64,000 nucleotides of DNA, taken from NCBI GenBank assembly GCA_023206055.1, contig CP065366.1:2914001-2978000 (forward strand). Direction: 5' to 3'. The position numbers were made by a program, and so were the translations under genes. The notes beneath the pieces were generated by a model. The model saw nothing but the letters and a program-made list of their open reading frames with translations. It was not told the origin of the DNA and did no database searches. Below are positions 28,559-36,305 of the stretch, in pieces. Source of the DNA: Vibrio cyclitrophicus. Its GTDB lineage: Bacteria > Pseudomonadota > Gammaproteobacteria > Enterobacterales > Vibrionaceae. Each line of letters begins with the position of its first letter. The first letter of the stretch is position 1.

Positions 28559-29031
28559 TACATTTCTCCCACATAGATGTACTGCATTATCGAAAAGACA
28601 AATCCGAAAGATATTGCTATACCATACGGAATCCCGGCAAACTTAATCAGTCCTAATTGAAATCGATTATCTATAATTTTTAGAATCAAATAGATGAGTG
28701 CTAACAACCCCCCAATAACGGCTATGACTACATATGTATAAGGCCAAAAACTCGGGGGAGTTGCTAAACTCAATGCTCCCATTAGTTTAATATCTCCGCC
28801 ACCGATCACTTTGAAAGCATATATAATCAAAAGTACACAATACAAAAATGCTAATGAGTAAAAAAAATCAATAGAGAAATGATTATGACCGATTAATATT
28901 GATATAAATAAAGCACACCCAACTGTTTTATTGCTAATCCGACGGTACTTCAAGTCTGAAAATACAACATATGAAAGCAACAATAATAAAGAGCACAAAA
29001 GCATGTGCTCTGTGTATCGAATCTGTCCCAT
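28558..29031 (-). CDS. tadV: TadV/CpaA-like type IV prepilin peptidase
   Basis: 157 residues, an aspartyl protease of the A24 family with about five helices. The two catalytic Asp motifs are visible: FSDLKYRRISN in the first cytoplasmic loop and GGGDIKLMGAL in the second. It cleaves Flp, TadE and TadF before the conserved Glu-bearing helix. The short length without a methyltransferase loop is normal for TadV. There is no clear ribosome binding site for the 29031 ATG; ATG at 29004 is a possible alternative. Confidence 0.88.
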   Translation of the reverse strand: MGQIRYTEHMLLCSLLLLLSYVVFSDLKYRRISNKTVGCALFISILIGHNHFSIDFFYSLAFLYCVLLIIYAFKVIGGGDIKLMGALSLATPPSFWPYTYVVIAVIGGLLALIYLILKIIDNRFQLGLIKFAGIPYGIAISFGFVFSIMQYIYVGEM

Positions 29032-29065
29032 AAATAAACGTTATTAAGGACTAATATTAGGTCAA

Positions 29066-29287
29066 TTATTCTTTAATCAATGCAGCTTCTTGCCCTAACT
29101 CTTTACCCAAATTTTTGAAACCAAGAGCTAGATCATCAACGAAGCCATCGTTGCTGTAAAAAGCTGTAACTAACAACACAGCCATTGCAATAGCAATTAA
29201 ACCATATTCAATAGCTGTCACACCTCTCTCATCTTTTCTTAGATCAGCAATAAAGTTTGTCGTATATACGTAAAATTTAGTAATCAT
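29066..29287 (-). CDS. flp: Flp-type major pilin
   Basis: 73 residues. The leader ends at Gly22 and the mature part begins VTAIEYGLIAIAMAVLLV: Glu at mature position 5 and Tyr at 6, the Flp hallmark, then one hydrophobic helix and a short polar tail. It polymerises into the type IVc pilus. First gene of the operon; the AT-rich control region lies upstream, and a 34-bp gap precedes tadV. Confidence 0.95.
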   Translation of the reverse strand: MITKFYVYTTNFIADLRKDERGVTAIEYGLIAIAMAVLLVTAFYSNDGFVDDLALGFKNLGKELGQEAALIKE

Positions 29288-29380
29288 GATGCCATCCTTT
29301 TTTCATGCTTCTAGTGCAAAGCAATTAGATCTTAGTAATCAGATCACATTCTCACATTCAGATACTATCGGTTTCCCCGA

Positions 29381-29401
29381 TGTGTATTTAGAAAATACAC
29401 A
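29381..29401. promoter_or_regulatory. Perfect inverted repeat, candidate LysR-type binding site for tad control
   Basis: TGTGTATTT (29381-29389) and AAATACACA (29393-29401) are perfect complements around AGA. The dyad lies about 100 bp upstream of the flp start and could be the binding site of the divergent LysR protein. A stem-loop in a leader RNA is the alternative. Confidence 0.45.
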
Positions 29402-29516
29402 TAAATTTGAAGGGGTTATTTTATTTATATTGCTTATCTATTTAATTAATAAGAATTTTTGCTGTTAAATTTATATTTCTCTTTGAAAATCAAGTTAACT
29501 ACGCCTAAGGTTGTAG

Positions 29517-29532
29517 TGTGATGAAAGTCACA
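29517..29532. promoter_or_regulatory. cAMP-CRP binding site, perfect half-sites
   Basis: TGTGATGAAAGTCACA has both consensus pentamers TGTGA and TCACA with the standard 6-bp spacer; the flanks extend the symmetry (AG before, CT after). It is centred about 85 bp upstream of the LysR ATG and about 237 bp upstream of flp. Confidence 0.75.
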
Positions 29533-29609
29533 CTTTTCTTTCAAATAGTGTTAAAGCTGCCTATTAGTATTAGCCTAATACTTATGGTGTATGGTCTGTA
29601 GGAGGGAGT

Positions 29610-30476
29610 ATGAAGCTCACTTTAGACAACTTAATCTCATTTCATACAGTTGCCTCTGAAGGTTCGTTTAGCTGTGCCGCGAGGAAATTAGGTAAATCGC
29701 AATCAACGATTAGTGGAGCGATAAAAAATCTAGAACAAGATTTAGGGTATTTGCTCCTAGATAGAGGGAATCATACGATAACTCTAACTGATAAAGGAAA
29801 GAAAATATACGCGTTAGCCACACCAATAATTTTCAAACATCAAGAGCTAAATAACATTGCCAACAATTTATCAAATTCAAATCTAACTAAAATAAAAGTT
29901 GGAATTGATCTACTAATGCTAAACTCAAATGTTAGGAGTGCTCTTATTGAATTTTCAGAGGAGTTCCCCGAAGTCGAAATAAAGGTTGTTACAAAGCCAA
30001 GCTATATTCTAGGTGATTATATAAATCGAAACAAAATTGATATAGCGATAGGAAATCCCTATCACAAAACCATCTATGATTTTAATATAGAAGAGCTATT
30101 TTTAGTTAATTGCATTTGGGTTGCGAGTAAAGAGATTGTTAAAAACTCAAACTTTAATTCACAAAAAAATCGATTACTACTGCTTGATGGTTATAAAGAT
30201 ATTATTGATTTCTCTATTATTTCAAGTCATAACATTTGGGTGCTGGATGATATTAGTACTATCCTTGAGCTCTGTAGTGCGGGGAAAGGGATAGCCCTAC
30301 TTCCACAGCATATTATTGAAACCAAATCAGAAATAAACCAATTAGTAAAAATACCGAGTGATACACAATTGTTTGGTAAGCAAATATATGCATCAATGAT
30401 CTGGCCATTACACAGTGAGTTTGGTAAATATCATCAGTGGATTCACAACAAACTAAGGAGCACCTACCACCTATGA
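29610..30476 (+). CDS. LysR family regulator, probable controller of the tad locus
   Basis: 288 residues with an N-terminal winged HTH (LDNLISFHTVASEGSFSCAARKLGKSQSTISGAIKNLEQDLG) and a diverged, Asn/Ile-rich effector domain. A strong GGAGGGAG precedes the ATG. The gene is AT-rich like the tad genes and unlike the flanking core. Divergent placement from flp across a region with a dyad and a CRP site suggests it activates or represses the pilus operon. Direct evidence is only positional. Confidence 0.85.
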   Translation: MKLTLDNLISFHTVASEGSFSCAARKLGKSQSTISGAIKNLEQDLGYLLLDRGNHTITLTDKGKKIYALATPIIFKHQELNNIANNLSNSNLTKIKVGIDLLMLNSNVRSALIEFSEEFPEVEIKVVTKPSYILGDYINRNKIDIAIGNPYHKTIYDFNIEELFLVNCIWVASKEIVKNSNFNSQKNRLLLLDGYKDIIDFSIISSHNIWVLDDISTILELCSAGKGIALLPQHIIETKSEINQLVKIPSDTQLFGKQIYASMIWPLHSEFGKYHQWIHNKLRSTYHL

Positions 30477-30502
30477 ACAACGAACAACTGCTCTATTAAA
30501 AT

Positions 30503-31264
30503 ATGAAATATTTCTGTTTTGCAGTTTCACTGGTAATTATTGGTTTTATTAGTGAGCTCTCAGCGAAAGTGACTTATATGAGAGACTCTCTAGCCTCTTA
30601 TGAAGAACTGCAAGAAAATCAAAGATTGCAGCGAATTGTGGTTCCAAAAAGCAAAGAAATACAAGAAATACGAGCTTCCCAAACTACCCCACCAGTACTT
30701 CTATCTCTACCAATTACTGACAGCGTCAGCAATAAATATCTAATATATCAAACTCACATCGAACACTCTGCGACAAAGTGGAAAATTCCAGCATCATTAA
30801 TCATTGCTATGATACACGCTGAAAGTTTCTTTGATCCAAATGTTGTTTCCCATGCCTCAGCTATCGGATTAATGCAAATTCTTGTTAATGGTGGCGCTGC
30901 TGAAGTATCACGCGAACTTTATGACAATAGGCCTATCAGAGCGCAAGACCTCTTTATTCCTGAATTCAATATTGATGTAGGGACCGCTTATTTACATCTA
31001 TTGGAGACAAAGTATCTCAACAACATTCGCTCCACTAACGCAAGAAGACTGCTAGCAATTGCTTCTTATAACTGTGGCTTGTCTAATCTAATGAAATACT
31101 CCTTCGGTGATAAAAATCTCAACACATTCGCAAAAAATATCAATAAATTATCAGATGATGAGTTATACATAATGCTGACCACACAATTGCGTATAGCAGA
31201 AACAAGAACTTACGTAGCAAAAGTGTACAAATTAAACAAGCAATACCGAGCCTTACTCAACTGA
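30503..31264 (+). CDS. Lytic transglycosylase, SLT domain
   Basis: 253 residues with an N-terminal signal or anchor segment (CFAVSLVIIGFISELSAK), a 60-residue linker and an SLT/lysozyme-like domain. Catalytic Glu at about 107 in AMIHAESFF; the following SAIGLMQIL and IASYNCGLSNL motifs are family hallmarks. It cleaves peptidoglycan to make gaps for envelope machines. It starts 26 bp after the LysR gene and is thus probably co-transcribed, and next to tad it likely opens the wall for the secretin or pilus. Confidence 0.9.
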   Translation: MKYFCFAVSLVIIGFISELSAKVTYMRDSLASYEELQENQRLQRIVVPKSKEIQEIRASQTTPPVLLSLPITDSVSNKYLIYQTHIEHSATKWKIPASLIIAMIHAESFFDPNVVSHASAIGLMQILVNGGAAEVSRELYDNRPIRAQDLFIPEFNIDVGTAYLHLLETKYLNNIRSTNARRLLAIASYNCGLSNLMKYSFGDKNLNTFAKNINKLSDDELYIMLTTQLRIAETRTYVAKVYKLNKQYRALLN

Positions 31265-31660
31265 TATATATTCTTATATGGCGATGGCGTTCATTAAATT
31301 TCTAACCTAAAGTTTGAATTGATGGAAACTCTGTGAATCGCAAGGCTGTTTCTATCATCTCTTACAACAAACTGTGGACTCATACTGATCGGATTTATCT
31401 ATGACAATTTAGCGCAATAACGTGGCGGCTACCGAATCAAAGATAGCTGTAATTTTTATCAATTTGGCCACAAGGATGTGTCGTATTTTTCAAGAATTTT
31501 AAAGAAAAGGACAGGCGTAACCCCTGCAAGCTAAAGACGTGCCTGCACAGATAACAGAAAACGCTAATTTTACTCCCTAAAAGAAAAAATCATGGTACAT
31601 TTAACATGATTTTAACAAAAATAACCAAAAATAACTTAGCGAAAAACATGGAGTTAGACA
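31265..31660. other. 396-bp intergenic region before the acyl-CoA synthetase gene
   Basis: No convincing coding frame on either strand. The right end is AT-rich and should hold the promoter and leader of the synthetase. CAGGC and GCCTG around 31514-31542 could form a weak stem, but no known riboswitch core was recognised. Confidence 0.5.
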
Positions 31661-33349
31661 ATGATTCAGCCTAACGAGTTTAGCCAAGAACAAGCAACAG
31701 CTCTCCCTACACCCAATGACATGATTTTAAAATGGGCAGAAGAACGCCCAGATGAAGTCTATTTGAAACAGATTATTAACCGCCAATTTGTCGAATTTAC
31801 TTATAAAGAAGTAGCCGACAAAGCACTGAAATTGGCGTCAGCATTAGAAGGACTCGGAGCCCAACCTGGCGATCGAGTCGCTCTCGTATCGAAAAACTGT
31901 GCAGAATGGTTCATCTGCGATCTTGCCATGATGTTAGGAGATTTTGTCAGCGTCCCAATCTTTCCAACAGCAGGTGCAGATACCATTCAATACTGTATTG
32001 AACACAGTGAAAGTAAAATTGTGATTGCGGGTAAGCTTGACGATCCTAAAGCCACTCAAAAAGTACTCGATGATAACCCGAGTCTAACCAGTATCTCACT
32101 GCCCTACGATACCGCTGCGAAGTGCCAACACACATTTGAGCAGCTCATAGAGACACATGAACCATCAACCAAACGACCTCAGCATCACGACGATAAGCTG
32201 ATGTCACTTGTTTATACATCGGGTACATCAGGGTTACCAAAAGGCGCAATGCTCACATACGGCGCGTTTACTTGGTCTGTTCAAAGGTTAATTGACCATA
32301 TTGGAATCCAACCTGGCGATCGCCTGTTTTCTTACCTACCGCTTGCTCATATTACAGAACGCGTTTACATCTTTGGTTCTTCAGTAATGGGGGGCGTGGT
32401 TACGGCTTTCCCTGAATCTTTAGACACCTTTATTGATGATGTGAAAATGCATCGCCCTACACTGTTTATTTCAGTTCCTCGCTTATGGACTCTATTCCAG
32501 CAGCGAATCCAAGACAAATTGCCACAGAAGAAACTGAACTTCTTGCTTAAGATTCCGTTTATCAACAACATCATTAAGAAGAAGCTTGCTGATGGTTTAG
32601 GGTTAGACCAAGCTCGCGTTCTTGGATGTGGTTCTGCACCTGTATCACCTGCTCTACTCGCATGGTATGAGAGTGTTGGCCTGCACATTACCGAGGCATG
32701 GGGCATGACAGAGTCTTTCGCCTACAGCACGATTAACCACCCGTTTAGAGCCGACAAAATTGGTACTGTAGGTAATGCTGGCCCGGGCATCGAGCTCAAA
32801 ATTGCAGAAGATGAAGAAATTTTGGTTCGAAGCAAAGGTATGTTCTCTGGTTATTACAAAAATGACATAGCAACCCAAGAGTCTTTTAACTCGGATGGTT
32901 GGCTTCATACCGGTGATATCGGTGATATCGATAGTGAAGGTTATCTAACGATTCGTGGACGTAAGAAAGATACCTTTAAAACCTCTAAAGGTAAGTTTGT
33001 GGCTCCCGTGCCAATCGAAAACAAACTCTTTGAGTACAGCCGTGTAGAAATGATGTGTTTGATCGGCTTAGGCTTACCGGGCCCGATCCTACTCGTAGTA
33101 CCGCATGACTTCCCTAATTTTGATCGTGCTCGTTATGAAAGAACAAGTAAACGTGTCATTGAAAAAATGAACGAACAGTTAGCCTCGCATGAGAAGATCA
33201 AAGGCGTACTGATGATTAAGGAACCGTGGAGCATTGATAATGGTGTGCTCACCCCAACCCTCAAGATAAAGCGACATATTCTTGAGCAGAAATACCATGA
33301 AGTCGGTCATAACTGGCCGAAAGATAAATTAGTGGTTTGGGAAGAATAG
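31661..33349 (+). CDS. AMP-dependent acyl-CoA synthetase (long-chain type)
   Basis: 562 residues of the ANL superfamily. Activates a carboxylate, probably a fatty acid, to acyl-AMP and then acyl-CoA. Motifs: P-loop TSGTSGLPKG (186-195), the A5 motif AWGMTES, and the adenylate-binding block WLHTGDIGDIDSEGYLTIRGRKKD followed by the catalytic-lysine region in the C-terminal domain. Similar to FAA1-like FadD15 proteins rather than E. coli FadD. Stand-alone gene with its own terminator. Chain length of the substrate cannot be told from sequence. Confidence 0.9.
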   Translation: MIQPNEFSQEQATALPTPNDMILKWAEERPDEVYLKQIINRQFVEFTYKEVADKALKLASALEGLGAQPGDRVALVSKNCAEWFICDLAMMLGDFVSVPIFPTAGADTIQYCIEHSESKIVIAGKLDDPKATQKVLDDNPSLTSISLPYDTAAKCQHTFEQLIETHEPSTKRPQHHDDKLMSLVYTSGTSGLPKGAMLTYGAFTWSVQRLIDHIGIQPGDRLFSYLPLAHITERVYIFGSSVMGGVVTAFPESLDTFIDDVKMHRPTLFISVPRLWTLFQQRIQDKLPQKKLNFLLKIPFINNIIKKKLADGLGLDQARVLGCGSAPVSPALLAWYESVGLHITEAWGMTESFAYSTINHPFRADKIGTVGNAGPGIELKIAEDEEILVRSKGMFSGYYKNDIATQESFNSDGWLHTGDIGDIDSEGYLTIRGRKKDTFKTSKGKFVAPVPIENKLFEYSRVEMMCLIGLGLPGPILLVVPHDFPNFDRARYERTSKRVIEKMNEQLASHEKIKGVLMIKEPWSIDNGVLTPTLKIKRHILEQKYHEVGHNWPKDKLVVWEE

Positions 33350-33362
33350 TCAAAATCGAGAG

Positions 33363-33386
33363 GGAGCCATTATGGCTCCTTTTTTG
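33363..33386 (+). terminator. Terminator after the acyl-CoA synthetase gene
   Basis: GGAGCCA (33363-33369) pairs with TGGCTCC (33373-33379), followed by six T residues. Confidence 0.85.
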
Positions 33387-33496
33387 TAAGCTCAAATTAT
33401 AAGTACTTAGCATAATCAACAGAATCACTACTCTTGCAATCTAAACCGACGTCATTTCTCATTAGATGACTTAACGATTACGAGCCAACAAGTTGG

Positions 33497-33640
33497 ATGG
33501 AAATAGATGCCTTTGATATAAGTATGACACCTGGCGTTCAAGTCAACCCATGCTTTGATCCTAACTCCCCGAGAGAAGAGCGTATTAAGGCATTTACTGA
33601 ATGGTTGCATGAAGAGGTTTCAGAAGTATCTAGGAGCTAA
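33497..33640 (+). pseudogene. Possible remnant of a LysR gene (C-terminal tail), 47-codon frame
   Basis: A short open frame from ATG at 33497 to TAA at 33638-33640. Its end, REERIKAFTEWLHEEV, resembles the last helix of GcvA-like LysR proteins and matches in style the tail of the intact LysR gene 1.3 kb downstream (HREKIKRFEEWMQAQV). The frame upstream is closed by a stop around 33465, and no HTH or binding domain is nearby. It may be the leftover of a deleted LysR paralogue; a real small gene cannot be excluded. There is no good ribosome binding site. Confidence 0.35.
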
Positions 33641-33690
33641 CTTTGGCTTTGCAAAGATAGCTTAGACATCACTTATCACACTCGCTTCTC

Positions 33691-33722
33691 ACGTAACTCC
33701 TTTTAAATATAGAGAGTTACGT
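33691..33722. repeat. Inverted repeat 3' of the DUF1127 gene
   Basis: ACGTAACTC (33691-33699) and GAGTTACGT (33714-33722) are perfect complements around a 14-nt AT-rich loop. No T tract follows on the minus strand, so it may be an mRNA 3' stabiliser rather than a standard terminator. Confidence 0.45.
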
Positions 33723-33735
33723 ATGTGAATTTTGT

Positions 33736-33942
33736 TTATTCCCAAAATACTTTCCTCACCTCTTCATTAGCCTGCTCTCGGGTAATACCAACATCTTCAA
33801 GCAAATGATCCGATAGTTCAGCTAGGTGCTTTCTCGTTCTACGGTTCTGAAAATAAAGTCTAAATTTAGAATAGAATTTCTTAACTGATAATGATGAAAA
33901 GAATGCTTGATGACTATTTGTTCGCGCAGTTATCGTATTCAT
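33736..33942 (-). CDS. DUF1127 (YjiS-like) small protein
   Basis: 68 residues. The C-terminal half has the DUF1127 pattern: an arginine-rich NRRTRKHLAELSDHLLEDVGITREQA. Proteins of this type are small, basic and sometimes regulate RNA turnover or phosphate and carbon metabolism; the role here is unknown. AGGAGAAAGG lies just upstream of the ATG. It diverges from the GcvA-like LysR gene with only about 30 bp between starts, so the two probably share control. Confidence 0.88.
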   Translation of the reverse strand: MNTITARTNSHQAFFSSLSVKKFYSKFRLYFQNRRTRKHLAELSDHLLEDVGITREQANEEVRKVFWE

Positions 33943-33973
33943 AACCTTTCTCCTATTGATTTACTGCTTTATC

Positions 33974-34996
33974 ATGGTCAATAATCGACCAACAACACAC
34001 ACGCGACAAACGATAGATACTGACATTCAGTTAAGGAAAACTAATGTGAGAGAGCGAACCCCACCTTTCCAAGGGATCTACTATTTTTATACGGCGGCTG
34101 AAACAGGCAGTTTTAAACTTGCCGCTGAAAAGCTGTTTGTCACGGCAGCTGCCGTCAGCCAACAAATTCGTCAACTTGAAGAATGGTTAGGTGCAGACTT
34201 GTTTATTCGCCAACACCGAAAAATAGTATTAACCCATGAAGGCGAAGTACTGTACCTGCAAGCGAAGAAAGGCTTTGCCCATATTCAAGATGGTGTGAGG
34301 CGAATTAACCAAGATCCTAGCCCTACTCAGCTGTCGATCTCTACCGTGCCTTCCTTTGCTCAGCATTGGCTAGTACCGAGAATTGGCGACTTTCGCGATC
34401 GCCACCCTGATCTATCCATGTTAATTGAGCCGACCAATAAGCTAGTCACGTTTGAAGATTCTAATATCGATATCTGCGTTCGATATGGTCATGGAAATTA
34501 CCCAAATATCGAATCACGCTGGTTGATGGACGAGGTTATTTACCCGGTTTGTCACCCTATTTATCAAGATAAACATGGTATTTATGACATCGACGATCTA
34601 CATAAAGCTGAGCTTATTGAAGACCGTTGGCCTGATATGGATTGGAGTCTTTGGTTACAAATCGCCGGGGTAAAAGCTGGCCGCACATCATTACAATTTG
34701 ATGGCTCACATTTTGTGTTAGAAGGTGCGCTATCCGTTCAAGGTGTCGCACTCGTTAAGCACAGCTTGGTCCACCGCTATCTCCAAGAAAAGAAACTGGT
34801 GCGAATTGGTAATATGGCGCTGAAGCCTAAATATAATTACTTTTTATGTGCGCCCCCAGGTTACTTTCATCGAGAAAAGATAAAGCGTTTCGAAGAATGG
34901 ATGCAGGCTCAGGTTAAATTGTTTGGTGATACAGGTAGAGAAGAGCTTTCGATTATCCACACCGATTACGAACTAAAATGGTCTGATAATTCATAA
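33974..34996 (+). CDS. LysR family regulator, GcvA-like
   Basis: 340 residues. The winged HTH (GIYYFYTAAETGSFKLAAEKLFVTAAAVSQQIRQLEEWLG) begins unusually late, at about residue 33, behind a polar N-terminal extension (NNRPTTHTRQTIDTDIQLRKTNVRERTPPF). The effector domain has the GcvA-type STVPSFAQHWLVPRIGDFRDRHPD and VRYGHGNYP motifs. ATG at 33974 is preferred to TTG at 33956. Target and ligand unknown; DUF1127 is the closest candidate target. Confidence 0.88.
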   Translation: MVNNRPTTHTRQTIDTDIQLRKTNVRERTPPFQGIYYFYTAAETGSFKLAAEKLFVTAAAVSQQIRQLEEWLGADLFIRQHRKIVLTHEGEVLYLQAKKGFAHIQDGVRRINQDPSPTQLSISTVPSFAQHWLVPRIGDFRDRHPDLSMLIEPTNKLVTFEDSNIDICVRYGHGNYPNIESRWLMDEVIYPVCHPIYQDKHGIYDIDDLHKAELIEDRWPDMDWSLWLQIAGVKAGRTSLQFDGSHFVLEGALSVQGVALVKHSLVHRYLQEKKLVRIGNMALKPKYNYFLCAPPGYFHREKIKRFEEWMQAQVKLFGDTGREELSIIHTDYELKWSDNS

Positions 34997-35041
34997 AGCG
35001 AAACTGGTATACTTAGCTCAAATAAATGGCGAGAACATCTC

Positions 35042-35257
35042 ATGACACAAGATAATAATCCACTTCACGGTATCACTCTACAGAAACTACTGACTGAATT
35101 GGTTGAACATTACGGTTGGGAAGAGTTGAGTTACATGGTGAACATCAACTGCTTTAAAAAAGACCCGAGCATTAAATCGAGCTTAAAGTTTTTGCGTAAA
35201 ACAGATTGGGCTCGTACCAAGGTAGAGCAGATTTACATCCAACTAAAAACTAGCTAG
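35042..35257 (+). CDS. VF530 (DUF2132) family small DNA-binding-like protein
   Basis: 71 residues matching the VF530 pattern: NPLHGITLQKLLTELVEHYGWEELSYMVNINCFKKDPSIKSSLKFLRKTDWAR. Vibrio fischeri VF530 has a known structure and the family is thought to bind DNA, but the cellular role is undefined. It follows the LysR gene by 45 bp and may be co-transcribed. Confidence 0.9.
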   Translation: MTQDNNPLHGITLQKLLTELVEHYGWEELSYMVNINCFKKDPSIKSSLKFLRKTDWARTKVEQIYIQLKTS

Positions 35258-35274
35258 TCCCCACCTTTAACAAA

Positions 35275-35335
35275 CGCACCATTTACGGTACTAAAGTATG
35301 AAACCGTTGGTGCGCATTTCATTAAATTTTCTTAT
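35275..35335 (+). terminator. Probable terminator after the VF530 gene
   Basis: CGCACCA (35275-35281) pairs with TGGTGCG (35308-35314), and an inner CGGT/ACCG pair lengthens the stem. The following tract is T-rich but interrupted. Confidence 0.45.
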
Positions 35336-35494
35336 ATTACCTTAAAAATCAACAGGTAAAACAAATATCACATCAATTGCATTGAATAATACTTAATCAA
35401 TACTAATATTATTTAACTAGACACAGTGGGATAACTCCTCATTAACCTACCGATTATTAAAGATTTTTTGTATGAGTAAATAGAGAGGTCAATC

Positions 35495-36133
35495 ATGGAA
35501 GTTGATTCTGAACTCGCGTTAGACATTCATGTTCTTACCCGCAACAATTCATACTATAGGGTGATAAAAGACCTACTTTCAGTATCTATTCCTAGTGCGC
35601 AAATCACTCATTCACAATGCTTTATGCAAGTACCGAAACTCGAACCTGAAACGGTTGTTCTATTTGATATTCAAACCATGCCATGCCCCAAAAGATACGG
35701 ATTTATCCTACATGAAAGAAACGAATTTTGGTTAGCAGTCAATGTGAATGACAATACATCTACAGTATGGCTAGAGAAAGGCTTTTCAGGGCAAATAGAT
35801 CAGCACTTTGAGTTTATATCGAAAGCAATTTTATCTGTTTATCAAGAAGATATATGGTTCCCAAGGTCAGTGTTAAATAAACTAGTTTCTTCCTATCAAA
35901 GCAATGAACCTAATTATGAATCAGCTTGCGAAAATATAATCAATTACAAAGAGTTAACTAAAAAGGAAAGGGATACCTGCACATTGATGCTGAAGGGGCT
36001 TTCAAATTCTCAGATTGCATCTCAGCAGCACGTCAGTATCAATACAGTGAAAACTCACTCATCAAACTTACTTCGTAAATTAAACTTACGATCCAGATAT
36101 GAACTTCTTGCTCAGGTAAAAAACTCCAATTAG
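35495..36133 (+). CDS. LuxR/CsgD-like transcriptional regulator of the adjacent pilus operon
   Basis: 212 residues. The C-terminal LuxR HTH is clear: LTKKERDTCTLMLKGLSNSQIASQQHVSINTVKTHSSNLLRKLNLRSRYEL. The N-terminal half looks like a diverged receiver domain, and the overall size equals CsgD (216 residues). GAGAGG precedes the ATG. It lies about 170 bp upstream of the pilin gene in the same direction. CsgD-type proteins switch on biofilm surface structures, so control of this chaperone-usher operon is a reasonable inference. Confidence 0.85.
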   Translation: MEVDSELALDIHVLTRNNSYYRVIKDLLSVSIPSAQITHSQCFMQVPKLEPETVVLFDIQTMPCPKRYGFILHERNEFWLAVNVNDNTSTVWLEKGFSGQIDQHFEFISKAILSVYQEDIWFPRSVLNKLVSSYQSNEPNYESACENIINYKELTKKERDTCTLMLKGLSNSQIASQQHVSINTVKTHSSNLLRKLNLRSRYELLAQVKNSN

Positions 36134-36245
36134 GAGCCGACCACAATAAGATCACAAGAACAGTGGAATATAACAAAACTCATTCTAAACTCACCCTATG
36201 CAAACGATATTTTTCACTCCATGTGATGAGGTTTGACTAACTGTT

Positions 36246-36297
36246 CCCTCGTAGTCTTTAGAAGTGATGCACGGGTATGCATCTCAACTAACGAGGG
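36246..36297 (+). promoter_or_regulatory. Pilin mRNA leader hairpin that pairs the ribosome binding site
   Basis: CCCTCG (36246-36251) can pair with CGAGGG (36292-36297), which includes the Shine-Dalgarno of the pilin gene at 36306. Inside, TTAG/CTAA and GATGCA (36266-36271)/TGCATC (36278-36283) extend the stem. The fold hides the ribosome binding site and could act as a translational switch. Confidence 0.45.
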
Positions 36298-36305
36298 ATT
36301 GAGTT

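Larger units (their letters stand above)
29288..29609. promoter_or_regulatory. Divergent control region between flp/tad operon and LysR gene
   Basis: 322 bp, very AT-rich, without a convincing gene. It contains a 9-bp perfect inverted repeat (29381-29401) and a perfect CRP palindrome (29517-29532). It must hold the promoters for the roughly 11.6-kb tad operon and for the LysR/transglycosylase pair. Confidence 0.7.

Noticed and set aside
29286..29468. 60-codon plus-strand frame in the flp control region
   Set aside because: It lies in AT-rich promoter DNA containing the dyad, has a hydrophobic random tail and lacks a ribosome binding site.
31505..31560. Possible c-di-GMP or other riboswitch before the acyl-CoA synthetase gene
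   Set aside because: Only a weak CAGGC/GCCTG stem is visible; the conserved GEMM core sequences are missing.
36240..36262. A second CRP-like site (TGTGATGAGGTTTGAC, starting slightly upstream) before the pilin gene
   Set aside because: Only the left half matches; the right half differs from TCACA at several positions.
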